Shown: positions 10,530 through 24,800 of the stretch, in pieces
How the letters are laid out: each line of letters opens with the position of its first letter
Numbering within the stretch: position 1 is the stretch's first letter
Origin: Antedon mediterranea
Taxonomy: Eukaryota; Echinodermata; Crinoidea; Comatulida; Antedonidae
NCBI RefSeq assembly: GCF_964355755.1
Contig: NC_092677.1
Span: 6,699,001 to 6,763,000, forward strand
Direction: 5' to 3'
Length of the DNA: 64,000 nucleotides
Notes under the pieces: generated by a model
Databases searched by the model: none
Seen by the model: only the letters and a program-made list of their open reading frames with translations
What the model was told of the DNA's origin: nothing
Made by a program: the position numbers and the translations under genes

Positions 10530-11318
10530 AAATATAGGGAAAGTATTGAAAACAATTTATGGTATGGTGGTTATGAAAAAAATGTACAAAAAAGAACATG
10601 TGGAAAATTAATTAAATTAGAGCATGTTAATATTAAATAACATGTTATCATAAAAACCTGTAATGTATTGTAACCAACCCCTACAAAATAGAATACTGAA
10701 AATGTATTGTGTTAAAAAATGCCCATCTTATATACTGTACACTGGTTCTTTGCTTTATTTCCAACCAGTACAATTGTTGTTTTGATGAATTGGCTTTCTT
10801 TCATTCTGAATGATTTTGTTGTTTGGTGAAGAATGTCACATTGTTATTGGATTCCTTTGTCATTCATTATTTTACTTTAATCAATAATAAAATGACATTG
10901 AATTACTTTTAAACATTTTAACTATAAATAGTTGATGTATTGTCACCCTGAAAAAATTATTTTAACAAATTTTTTGTTGAATGCCATTTTAATGTAACAT
11001 AATATTTATCAACTTTGACCAAAAATTGGATGGAAAGAAAATGTATTTAACTGAAAAAACTTTAATATATTTAAAAGCAAAAAATGGTCAAATTGGCTGC
11101 CAGCCAATGGGTTTTTAGTTGAATTTAACCATTTATCTTTTAACACAATACATTTTCAGTATTCTATTTTTTAGGGGTTGGTTACAATACATTACAGGTT
11201 TTTATGATAACATGTTATTAACATGCTCCAATTTAATTAATTTTCCACATGTTCTTTTTTGTACATTTTTTTCATAACCACCATACCATGAATTGTTTTC
11301 AATACTTTCCCTATATTT
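10530..11318. repeat. Long inverted repeat, about 185-bp arms
   Basis: Left arm 10530-10717 and right arm 11138-11318 are near-identical reverse complements, differing mainly by a 7-nt indel, with a spacer of about 420 nt. Example: gtaatgtattgtaaccaacc in the left arm answers ggttggttacaatacattac in the right. No coding content. Intergenic between TRAPPC4 and the first Piezo exon. Confidence 0.9.
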
Positions 11319-11464
11319 ATCATTTTAAAAGTGAAAACATAATTTTTTTTCTATTTTTTTCTGCGGAAGTGATTCAATTTATTAAAACTACAAAATAACA
11401 TAATCAAAATCTGATTTAATTAATCTTCAGTTTTCATGTTTTTTGGGGGACAATACATCTTTAA
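10933..11464. mobile_element. Inverted-repeat element related to 8619-9133
   Basis: Left end gatgtattgtcaccctg, right end gggacaatacatctttaa. It contains the right arm of the long inverted repeat; the left arm lies outside it. Confidence 0.6.
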
Positions 11465-12747
11465 ATTTGTATTTTTAAAATTATATCTACAGTAGACTGT
11501 AATTATAGTTCTAATTGTTATATTTTCATTGTTGTACAGGTAGTTGAATTTAACTAAATATTCCACAATATTATTTTAAATTTGTTTTAATTTTAAAAAA
11601 GGTTTTGTTTTATGTTCTAAAACTTAAAAAACAGTTTAAAAAAAATAATAATAGTAGAATTAGCATTCAACTAGTATTAGTAAGGCTAAAAGTGAATAAA
11701 ATATTTAACAACATATCCATCAGTACTGTATGTAGTACTCGGACTGTACTATAGTATTATTTGCCAAGTGTTACTGTTAGCAAATATTTTGGTAATATGG
11801 TAGATAAAATTGTGTATATTAGACTTAAAGTTTTAAATCTATCGCAATAATCTCTAGATTTAGCTAGTCAATTCCAGAATACAAAAATCCTAAAACAAAA
11901 TTAAGATGATTTTTTGCTAAATAAATTTAATACTAAAACCAAAACCCAGGCTAATATAATACCGTGTATTGATATTGATCCATATCTCGGCCTTGTAACT
12001 AGTTCTACAGCATGCATGTAGTGGTTGTTGACTTCTTGTGATAAAATTGATTGATTTCGCTAGATATGTTTGTTTAACTTTTGATTAACCACTTATAATT
12101 TTAACAGAAGTACTTGAGTTGATAATTCGTCAGTCATACACATCGATTGTTTACTCACTCACAAGTCATTTTGTAAATTCAAAGAAATAAAACCAATTTT
12201 TTAATGTTAATTAAATAAACCTGATTTGTCTTAGGAAGGGACACACCTATTTAAAGCACAGCAATTTTTCTTGAAAAAAATACAAATAGTAATTAGTAAA
12301 AGAGTTCATATATAGCTCCAAAATGTGATGAGGGAAGGGACAATTCATTTTTATTGACCTTGGAAAAGGAAATCATATTTGCTGCCATCGTACAGATGAT
12401 TCAAGAAAGTACACGCCATTTTAATCACCATTCTCTCTTTAACTTTCATTATGCTATACTATTGGTCACATGTTTAGTATGTTACATAAATTATAATTCA
12501 CTATAACCTTTGAATTTCCTTTCATGTAGCCAACTGCTTGATTACCAAGTGTGCAAGCTGCAATATTCTACCAGTCAAGCTTATCAGCTTGGGAAATGGC
12601 AATCAGGACCAAGCTGATGACTTCCTGTAAATGACAAAAACATTTAAAACTAAAAGAAATTTGCCGCTTTTTTCAGTGTGTTGTTGCAGTAGAGAAGCCT
12701 TGTTATTTCTCTCCAGAGCTGTGCTCTCTGGAATAAAATAAGGCACC

Positions 12748-12817
12748 ATGATTTCGCTTGATTACGGAGTTTGTACGACTTTGATCAAAGTTGTATTACC
12801 GATATTTCTACTTGCAA
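12748..12817 (+). CDS. PIEZO: Piezo alternative first exon 1a (short N-terminus)
   Basis: ATG in good context (ggcaccATG), then MISLDYGVCTTLIKVVLPIF and LLA, ending GCA A|gtaagt in phase 1. It joins exon 24187 to give S-T-L-F-R-Y-N-G. The 23-residue peptide resembles the short canonical vertebrate PIEZO N-terminus that leads directly into the first helix. Its first intron would be 11.4 kb. Confidence 0.85.
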
Positions 12818-15800
12818 GTAAGTTTTTTTAAAACTACTGTAGATAATGTAATTTGCATAGCCTTTTAACTTAATATGCAAAATTTAAACAAAGAAATAGG
12901 GAATGATAAATAATGTTAATGTTTAATCTTGGAGATTTGTTTTCTATTTCTATACATTTATTTGTTTGCATATTTATTTGTAATGTAATGTACATATCAA
13001 TTGATAAAACTTTCTTACCAGAGATTAAATACTGTAAACTTGTTAATTTTGGTATAATAAGGTAATTTTAATTTTTTTATGTTTGTTTTTTTTTTAAACT
13101 TTAATTAAAATGTACTGTGCAGGCTCTGAAAAAAAGACTGTAGTTCTCTTACATTACAATGGATTGGTATAGTATTGGTACAGTAGGCTAGGTTATTATT
13201 ATATTATATAGGCTACTGTATAGCCTAGACAACATTTTCTAAAAGCAATCAGAGGCTATTGTCAATTGGACTTTTTTTATTTTTACATTTAAATTAGATC
13301 ACATTATTCCTGATCACTTGCTAATGATATGGTACTGTACAGTACATCATACTTATTTGCTAAAATAGTTTCCAAATTTAATAGGAGAGCAAAATAGAGT
13401 TCAAAGGAATGTTAACAATAATTAATACATGATCAAAAAACAAATAAGAAAATTTACAGTATCCTTGTTGAATAAAAGCCAAACTTTCACTTTCTGCACA
13501 TTATCAGCTACTACTGTAGTACAATGTTCAAACGAAAACCACCAATGTTTATTTACTTCCTTCGTAATATTCTCCTACATGGTTTTAAAGCACAGAATAA
13601 ACATTGAAAATATCTATTGCAATTGACACACTCCTTATTAGAAAGAATTATTCGTCCAGTGGTAGATTTTTTATTTAATATTTTCCATTTTGGAAAATGC
13701 AAAAATTGGTTTGCCATTCAAACTAATGCTATTTTGATATTACGATCATTCGCAAAATCTATGCTGTTTTTCAACCACAGGAAAGAATTGTTTTTGTATG
13801 TTTTAAACTACTGTACTTAACTCATAAATTGTGAACATTATACATTTTTAAATTCTTTTAAATTATTTAATATTATGGTAAATAGCAAATTCTGATCAGT
13901 TTCAACGTTTTTTAAGAACCACGCATACGTTTTAAAAATTATTTAAATACTTTATATTATTAATTTATATTTGAAACAAATAATTGAAAGACAGAAGTGT
14001 GTTGAACTATTTTTAAAATACCTTCAGAATATTTAGCATTCAAATCTTTTAAAGTTGTAACACCAATAACCAAGGCTACTGTAGCTCCAAATATGTGTTC
14101 ACTCAGGTATATCATGATTGGTTCAGTGGGTTTGAATGCAAACAGGTTTGCAGTTTACTTTCAAACCAATTGGGCTAAAAGAATCTTTGTTGGATAACCA
14201 ATTGTGAATCCATTGCTTGCGTGTGGGACATTATAGAATTACTGTAATATTTTAACTATTGTGATGCGGTTTAGTATAAAAATATTAAAAGCAGTAATTA
14301 ACACTGTGAAACATGAGATTAAAAGTATAAGTACTGACTCTTAATTAAGCTCAGTTTACTCTATGGCCCTGTTTCTGCTGCCAATCCCAAATATACCGTA
14401 TAAATATACCGTATAAATATACCGTATAAATATACCGTATATATACCGTATATGAAATTCGTGCACCGTTTCCGCTGCACATACTTCGTGGGTGGGCTGT
14501 AAAAAAAGTTGGCTTTCATATACCCAAAATGCATTTTGTGAGACGGAAGTATGGATTGACCTAGAGTCTCGTGTAGTGAGGTTACATGACAAAAACAAAA
14601 CAATTATGGTTTCTCAAAACGTCTTAGCATTGCTTTCTATTTTAAATCTAATGATCAGAAGTGGCAACGAATTTACATCGCACAAACAATCTAGAAATGT
14701 AGAATGGGCATTGACTACATTTATGCAAAGAAGACGACGGCGTTTGCCGATAACTTTGGCGTTATTAAGTCTACCACAAATTCTGCTTTTATTTTGTTTG
14801 AGATACTTTTGTAAATCTCGGTATCTCTTCTGTTGCCATGTAGTCTCCCCCAACCTTCGCTTCTCCCCACAATTGAATTGCAAAAATAGTTATTTCTTCA
14901 GTCCACAGTGATATTTTGATCTGTTGCTTGCTTATTATACACGCGTGTGTCAATGCAGCAGAAAAACCCAAACAAACGCGTCACGCTCTGTTAGTTTTTG
15001 ACCTCGTGTCATGGGCCGGGTCACATATACGGTATATTTTGAGTGCAGCAGAAACGGGGTACGAAATATACGGTATATTTTGGAATATACCGTATAATAT
15101 CCACAAACGATGGGGATATTTATGCGGTATATATACCGCATATATATACGGTATATTTTTTATGAGACCCATTTCTGCTGCCAAAAAATATACCGTATAT
15201 AAAATATACCGTATATATACGGTATATTTTTGGCAGCAGAAACGGGGCCTATCAAACTTTATCTGACAAAAAATGTGATGTAGTGTACACACACATTTAT
15301 TTAAAACACTCCAAGAGAAAAAAAAAAGAAGCATACATTTACAATAAGTTAAATTGTAACAATAATAATAGGAGCAGCTGTTTCAGGACATGATTACATC
15401 ACTAGTATCTTTAAGTATAATATTACTACCATATTTGGGCACATCAGAACCTTTGTTAACTAGTTTGATAGTGTAGACAGGGCTTTAGAGATCATGCCGA
15501 AATTATTTTATCACAGCTGTCAGTGTCAGCTATACTGTATTACCAAGACATTTTTTACTGCAATAAAATATTATAGTGTTTTTCAATTATGTAAAAGTTT
15601 ATGATCCAGTCACTGCAACAGCATATGTATGATTGCCGTAAACAAGCTTTCTATTTTATCGGGTTGAAGAGCAAACAAATATAGTTACGGCAGTAACTGC
15701 AGTAAATATATAACATTTGACATGTGGTCCATTTTTGTTTGAGTGAAGAATAGCAAATGATACTGATAGTCACTGTCACACTTGTTATTCTGTTGTTTTT

Positions 15801-18800
15801 TTTTCATTCACTTCATTCAAGCACAAGGCTTACAAAATTCAATAACCAACAATATAACCTTTGTCTAAGTAAACATAGAATACTGTACATAGAACCTATT
15901 ATGTCCATTAATAGTCCCTTGATATGTGTAATATAAATATTTGTTATAAGCCTCAATCAAAGCCTGAGAATGACTCCCATACTGTAGGTTCAAAACATCA
16001 TCCTTTTTTAAAAGTTATTTTTCTTTTAGTTATTTATATATTAATCTCATTTCTTAGTCTACAATAGTTACAAAACATACTGCTATTAATATTTGGTATA
16101 ATTCATCATATTTATAGCATTTTTTTGGGGGAAACCGTTTTCGCATGGGAAGCTGTAAATTACGCAATTAACTTTGTTTAGGGAACTCCTTCCTTTCCAC
16201 AATATTGCTGCAGAACTCTCTACAAATTGATTTAAAGTGCCTGGCAATTCAGCCTAATTTAAGAGTGAGCCATCTAGAGTTTATTAATACATAGAGTTAG
16301 ATACTGCAGTACTGAAACGTATACCGGTACCTTACTAAAATGTGTAACTGTGGCTTGGCAACTGTAAACAAAACCATGCCAACTTAAACCATGGAAATAA
16401 GTCCATGCATTATGCTATGCTTAAACATTTAAGCCATGCTTAAACCACCTGAAACCAAAATGAACAGTACTTTTCAATTACAATACAAATAAACGATATT
16501 TTTCTCCAATTAATTACTGCTAATTTACACCTACATTCATTTTTATTTCATTTTTAACAATTAAATTGACTGTAATAAAGACAACTGTATTTGATTTGAC
16601 TTCAAATAAGTATGTTTCAACCAAGCATTTTGACAGAAAGTACTATCTTCAATTTATTGAACCATGACACTATAAAAATCCATGATTCACATTCAACAAA
16701 TTCAATTGTGTTTCTATAGAAAGGTGAAAGTCTTTTTACCAAAGTACTTTTTTAATGCCCTGCATTACAGATGGTTCAAAGTGTACAGAGTTTACCTTAG
16801 AAAAAGAAAAAACACATTCCAACTCTTTTTCCAAAATGTGGTTGGTTGAGCTGGGTACTGTACTGTACTGTATCAAGTCATTTTATTTTAGAATATCGAT
16901 GGATTAAACAACAAATTAATCAATCAATCAATCAATTTTATGAACATTAGTAAACACAGGCCTGGAACATACTGTACTGTATATTGTACTGTACATAACG
17001 GTAATTAAATGCAACTAAATAAACTTGTTAATGCATTAAGTATCAAAACATTTATAATTGTTTAGACTTTGCACTCATTAATTTAATAATTAACCTCGCT
17101 TTTGATTGTTATCAAATGTAGACCCTGGAAGGTTATTAGCCCGAGAGTATCATTGGCCGGATTGTGTGGACTTTGTATAAAACGAGATCGTACCATTCTC
17201 AGCTCACTATTTATACGATGACATTTAATTAATCAATCTTGTAAATTGAAATCTATTTAAGCTGAAAAATATTTAATTGCAAAGTGTGTATATCCACATT
17301 GTATAGACTGCTACAGTGAGTTTGTTTATTTAGTGGTTAAAGGAAGTGTGTGTTGTACTGTAGCTCTTCTTAGCATTGTTTTACTGTGTTCATGTACAGT
17401 GCACATCTGTTTGTAAGCACTTTCTTTGCTAACTGAACTTATTACAGAGGCATTACAGAGGCGGTACAGTATATCATTATCATCATTAACAAATGATAAT
17501 CACTAGGGAAGTGTTTATTAAGTAAACAGAGTTATTTAACTAATAGATAATTGTGGTACAGCAGAGTCAAATACTGTGTAGTCATCGGAAGACATGGTGC
17601 AGTAAGCAGTGGGCTTCCTTGCCCTAGAATTGGTAGAAGTTTTTACATACTGTCTTACCACTGGAGAATTCCTCCATGCTCTTACTTACACATATGAAAG
17701 CTATGGAATTATACTTTGACATGCATTTGGTGTTGGGTTTCAAGACAATGCTTTTGAGGAATTAAACAGATGTTGTATGGCTTTTCTTGAACTGAGTCAA
17801 AGCTATGATTAAATAAATTCTACTGTTGTACTCTATCAGCATTTATCTTCACATACTGTGCAACTCTTGACTGTCACCACTATGTTCCAGTAAACTCTGT
17901 GTATTTTATTTGAATCTTTAGTGAAGGGTCAAGTATTTCAGTGATTTACTAGTTTATATTACAACAAGTGACCTATCTACATTTTTCCTATCTCAATTGA
18001 ACTTTGCACAAATCTGCTATGTTATCTCTGGCTGATAGATGAGGAGTGGTTAATATTGGAATTTCCATTTTCCACTAGTCTTGCTGATCTCAATACTATT
18101 CCTTAACTTATTTACTTATTATGTCATCTTATGTTAAATTGGAGGAAGAAAACGAAATGGAACAAGGAGAAGTAAAAAGGCGTGAGAATAGTAGTAATCT
18201 ACCCCGACCTCAACATTTAAACTTGCCTGGTTCCCAACCAGTACCTCAAGAAGTAATCGTTCCAGATAAGTCGGTATTCATGGATAATGTTCCTCTTGAC
18301 AAGGAATCTGTAGAGATTAATATGTTACCTGAACCACAACCAAATAATATCGCTAATTCCAGTCAGAATGGTTATCCTGAAACTCCCTCTAGGAACAATT
18401 TAACAACCAATACGCCCCTCCGACGGCCATCTTCTCTGCGTCAATCATCCCGTCCAAGGCAGATTTCAGAATCTACCTCACGTCCACGTTCCATGGGAAG
18501 CTTTGTGGATAGCAGAGAACGGACAACATCGATTAACATTTCTGATCTGCCTTTCAAAGAACTCTGGAAAGAGACGAAAACTTTGATTAAAAAGCGCTGG
18601 CATTATTATAAAGGCGGAACACAGAGCACTTATAAGTCTGCTAAGAATTGGCTATATTCAAAATTATTCGCAATGTGGCTTTTATTCAAGATTCTTCTTC
18701 CGCTCTTTCTACTTGTTAGTAAGTACTGTACATATTTATACTTTTTGACAGGCCTTATTAAATGTGCCTAAACACTCAGTTTATATAGTGTACTAACTGT

Positions 18801-21800
18801 ATATAAATTGTTAGTTTTATTCTCTATGCTCTCTATACTATGTATCTAAATGTACGTCTCCATGTTGTTTCCTCTACATCTCTCTATATATTATTTACCT
18901 CAATACCTGTATGAGTATAATGTTCCATATTCTATTAGAGTTTTACATGTCCACAGTACTGTATTAAGCTATAATAGACTTTGATATCAAGCTACAGTAC
19001 GGTACCATAGAATTAATGCCCAGCTTTTAAAATTAATTAATGCAGGTATACAGTAAGGCCAAATTGAACACTCCGGTACTATATTACATTACTAGAAATT
19101 ATTATATTAAAAAAAAATGTTTGTATTGATTATAAACTGGAACTTTTGAAGTACTGTATTTGATTAATAATATAATTGACTCAGACTGATAAATGTAAAC
19201 ATAAATTCTATAAGCAAACGCACGTTGGTATCATGCTCGTTAGTTATGAAGGAAAAAATAAATATTACTTTGCACCATGGTAGTCTATAAACAGTATGTA
19301 CAATAACTACCAGTGTAATATTTATATGTTCAGCAAGTGTAAATTCTGGCTAACAGCATCTGTTTTATTTCTATTGCATAATTGACTGTTGAAGGAGCAG
19401 TGATATCTTCACACTGCTGTGTACTCTCAGTAGCAAAGAATTTTAATAGCTATTAATAGAGATCATGTGTATCATTTATTAGTTATTAGTTAATCATCAC
19501 ATTTGTGATTCAAATAAGATTTATTTGGTTCTTATGTTATGGAAACGCATGTAATAGGCTCATCAAAATAACATAACAGTATACAAATAATGAGGTTTTC
19601 ACCCAAATAACTGGTTGAATGGCATTTCAAATACATTCAACATTAGTTGTTTTCAACTATTATTATGAGGAAATGTCAGTTACTTACTGGTTACCGTATT
19701 TGAATAAACAACACCCCGCTTTGAAAGAACGCCCCTCTCGAATAAACGCCTCTATAGAACATAATTTGGAATCAACGCCCTCTTAGAATAAACGCCCCGG
19801 CACATGCATATACTGTACACACAAAATATTGTACAACGCATTTCTATTTGTAGTTACACTCATTGATTGATATGATCTACAATTTTCCAAGCATTTTGAT
19901 ACAATTTTTACTGTATTTTATAACTTCTTAATCTTAATATTGCATTGTATTTTTTCATCTAATCTAAGGGGTATTTATTTGATTATACATGTTACTACAG
20001 TATTAGAATTACATCCACAAAAATAAATGCCTCCCTCAAATAAAAAAGGTTTTTAAATTTTTCCTGTGTCTGTTGCAAAGAAATTGAGAATACTGTATTC
20101 GCATGGTTGAATCGATACTGCTGTATTGCATTGCATTTGCAGCTTTTATAACCAAATTTATCTTCTCATTTCGTTGTAAACTTGTCGTTCTTAAAATCAG
20201 ACTCAGATTGGTATCGGGTTTCTCGCGTCAAATTAGCTTTGATTGAAGACGTATCAAACGCATTCCTAATTGTAGGCTTCTGTATGCAGTATTTGATTGG
20301 ACAATCATTTTCAACATCAAGTCAATCATTTTATTCGTTAACGTCCATGTTTATTGGCATCGCGTTCTAATTGGATTCACATGTTACAAGTTAATAAATG
20401 TTTTCAGCGTCATTTCAAACTTAATTATAATCATTTATTACGAAGACTTGTCATGTCAGAATACTTCATCGTCGTGATACTACTGGAGTATCATTGAATA
20501 TGAATTGAGTTTTGCATTTAAATACCAAGTTTTTTTTAATTTATTTTATGTCTTTAGGCAATGTGAATTAATCACTGTCCTATCAGATAAGTGGTAATCT
20601 AATCTATTTTGTGAACCAGTTCACCGGGGTAACCCCCTACTCTTTTCGAATAATGAACTGGGTTCTTTAAAGTGCACACAGGTTATACTGTAACTGTGTA
20701 CACTGGACCTACGGTTTATAGTCCTTATCCGAGAAGACTTGTTCCATCACCAGAACTAGAAGCGAATCGGCCTCAAACCCTTGCCGATGTTGTTGGCTCT
20801 TTAGATACGGTAAACGGCGTCCCTGCCTTAACCGCTCGGCCATTTAACTCGTTAATAATAAATGTATTTTCACTGCAGTACAGTACTTCCAGTTCAGTGT
20901 TGTTTACTAAAGGGAACATTTCAAAATTATTCTAATGCAGTAACTACTTTCCTTTAATTTGACTGAAAAGCATACAATACAGTACAACTGCTTAGAAAAT
21001 TCCCACACAAGGCTTTGGAAAATTTGTTTTTTTACATGTTTGTATTATCGTTGATTAATAATTAACTATCACTATCATAAGTCTGGTCAGTCACAAAAAA
21101 AAAATCTAGAATTCTGTAGCTTACTTACAATAAATTGTTTATTGCATTTTATAATGATTATATTTTGCTTGAATAATAAAAAGTATTGATAACATTTCAA
21201 CTTCTTGCACTCGATTTTTCGGCATACAACTTCTTACTGTTACTAAAAATTGTATTAGCTTGGAATTTCCCACACAAGATAGTTTAAATTAAACTTGTTA
21301 TCATTAATTAATAATTAACGAGCTATCACTATCATACATGTAAGTGTAATTACTGTATATCAACATAGACCACTTTATTTCATAATCAATTGCCCTCTTA
21401 TTTATTTTAACACCATAAACCTACTTCACTACGTTATGGATGCAGTAGCTATAATTTATGGACATTATTTTGATAAATTGTATAGCTCCCTTTGTACAAT
21501 AATTAGTTGGAAACCTTTTAATTAAAATTGAAGAATTGATACAGAAGGATACTTCTTACAGTACAGTATGTAAAGAAATTATTATTATTGCCTAATTTTA
21601 AGCAAGCATCAATTAAGAAACAGTCAACAGCAGAATTTTTAAATTTAAATTATAACAGATATTTTTGGAAGAGTTTTTTGTAGTTTTGCTAAAAAATAAA
21701 TCCTCTTGAGCCAAAATCCAAATATAATAACACTTGGGCAACACCAACTATTTTTGTTTAGTTACTCCTAATCCTAATTAATAGATTTTATTTTGATTTT

Positions 21801-24800
21801 TTTTAACACCACTAATATAATGATTTGAGATGAAAACATGTGATAAGAAATAACAATTAAACTATAAGATCTTATAAAGACTAAATTAATATACTGTAGT
21901 AGAAAGTTGTCATTTTCTTTAAATTCTTTTCTTATCATAATTGCTAATTCAATTGTACTACAATTGAGTAATTCAAATTGTTTGTTCATTTGATATTATA
22001 AGATAGTTTGTGTATGAGACTGCCTCAGCTGTGACACACTGATGTTCATCGTTTTATCATAAATTGATTATGATTAAATATTTAAATTATTTCCCATATG
22101 GTTTATTCAATGCCAAGTCAGCAGCATATCATTGCAACACAAAAGGACACCAGATTATATAATCTTTGAAAATAAAACATTGATGCATCACGTTTATTTT
22201 ATTTGTTGAATAAGGGTTATTTCATTTGGGTGCAGGAAAGCGTCATTGCTGAAGAATTGTAAACATATTATTATTTCGTCTTCAGGAATGTTTTTTAAAG
22301 TCCGAGCAGAAATCATTCGTTGCAAACTAAATATTGCCTGCTTTTTAAAGGAAATATTAGATTCTGTTAGTTACTAATTAATAAATTTACATTCAAGCTG
22401 TTTCTATCTAGTCTCAAAAGGCTATAAATGTTTATGTTTTTACTGATTCTGGCTGAATTAACTACTTATAGTGTACAATACCAGTAAGTTAACGTTTAAG
22501 TGTGCACAGTAAAACTGGATATTGTGAGATTAATCTCAAATAGGAGTGTTGTGTCAACCAGCTTACATTTTGGATTTTTAAGTATTATACTCAATATTGA
22601 ATTATAGCTAAGCTGTATGCTGATAGTGCTCATGATGAGATTCATGTTTCAGTGTAAATACACCTTATCGAAAATGTGAAATTACCATAGGAATATCCTG
22701 TTGTATTTGATATTGTTGGAAGAATATATGGAATTTTTAAACTGATGTTTGCCTGTACAGTACTGTTTACTGTACAGTATGTATCGTCCATTAATTAAAG
22801 ATCCAGAGATAATTAATAAGGATTGCTGCAGATTGGGAAATTGAGGATTGGTGAATTTTACATTGCAAACAGAAGGATTTGCATATTGTATTTTGATTAG
22901 TAAGATATTATCATAAAATTGTACTGTTCCAGCCTGTCATGTTCTTTGATGACATATTCAGTCCTTTTAATAGAGCTTCAGACATTGAATGCAAATACAA
23001 GAATCCACTTTGGAATCCACTCAACATTATGTATTTTGATTCGCAAGATATTTTTTTAATGTACGGTTCCAGGTCAAGTTATTTGGCGACATTTAAGTTT
23101 CATTGAACATCGAAAATTCTTAGTAGAACTTGCGGAACAATTGAATTTAAGTACATGAGATTAAATAGCTTTTAATCAACCATAATAATTGATATTTAAA
23201 AAAAGTAGACGTGCTGATACTGTAACCAGGTTTTCAATGAAAGTAAAAAGCTTTTACTGAATATAATATCTTTCCTGAGATAATTCAGATTTGCATTTTA
23301 ATATTTTCTATATTAAAATTAGATTAATCTACTATCTCATCTGTAATCCGGAGAAATTGTAAGGAAATTGTGGATGTATTTAGAATGCTGTGCTCGTTGA
23401 TATCCAGAAATAGAGAAAAATCAATCAAATTTACGAAATACTGTTGTACACAAATGCATTGACCATCACATTAGCATAGTAAATAGACGAAGGTTGAATT
23501 TCACTTTGCGTGTGCACCATATTGTATTATCAGATACTGTATCACTCTGTGTGCATTTTAAAGAATGGAGGACGAACTGGAATTATTAACTGGAAATGTG
23601 GAAGGGGAGAATGAGCCAGATGGATCGATTCCATGGTACCGTCGTCATATAGAGGATGTTAAATATTATCTGATGTGGTTTCTGTTTTACATTGTTATAT
23701 TATTTACATTAATACTTGGTGAGAATGATGTGGAGAATGTCTTTTTTTTCTGAATTTTAAAAATTATTTAATATCATGTTGTACAGTAAATGCATATAGA
23801 GTAAATTTAATTGTAAATACTTTCAGTTTAATGTTCTTAGTACTGTAAAGTATATTTCTGTTATACATGTATTTGATTGGAAGATTGTGGGTCACATGAC
23901 ATGTTAATAACCTTTCATCTTTCAGCTTATGAACTTATTTGTACCATTACATCCATGTGGATAATAAAAGGCCTACCGACATTTTTACAATATTCAAAAG
24001 ACCATAGTAGTATTTTTATGACAGTTTTCGTCTACAATATCTTTCTTAAAGCACCATCTTTACAATTGTCTTGTTGTGCTATTTTTTAGTATGAATGAAT
24101 TTCATATTTGAATAATAAAATTAAATTTAATCTTGAATTACATTTAAAATAATTTAATATCAATGTACTTCATTTCTTTTTTCTAGGTACACTATTTAGG
24201 TACAATGGACTATCATTTGTATATCTGCTCCTCTTAATGTGTGTGCCCTTACTTCAAAGCCCTACGGCGCAATCTATGAAAGGTAAGAATACATTTACTG
24301 TATAGATAAAAACGGGCAAATTGAAATTCTACATTTTCAGCCTAAAACTGTACTCTATTGTGTAAATGTTACTAGTATTAGTAATGCTAATTATGTAATT
24401 TGGTTATGTTGCCTTAGTACAGCATCAGTTGAAAAGCAAGTTTGTCCGCACAATGTTCCTTTCTCTCTCCCTTTGTAGCTGATTTTATTTTATTGTAATG
24501 TGTTGAAAAGAAACTAATTTTGGCAAAAAATTGAAAATAGAAAATAGAGATCCATAATTTTATGTGCAATATAATGATTTAAAAATGGGTTTGTTTATTA
24601 ATAATAATATAAATCTAATTTTTATTTTTTCAGGAGCTACAGGGAAATATCTAAAGATAGTTGTTGCGTTCAGTGCTGCTGCGTCAATTGGTCAGCTTAT
24701 ATTTCAAATAGTACTACTTATCATTGGCTATGGTGAACTGGACTTTCTAGATGGATGTAAGTTATTTTAGACCACAACAAAACACTGGTTTGTTTTGTTT

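Noticed and set aside
14492-15334. Overlapping ORFs of 80-139 codons on both strands
   Set aside because: They lie inside the foldback element, include translated ATACCGTAT repeats and show no transposase motifs.
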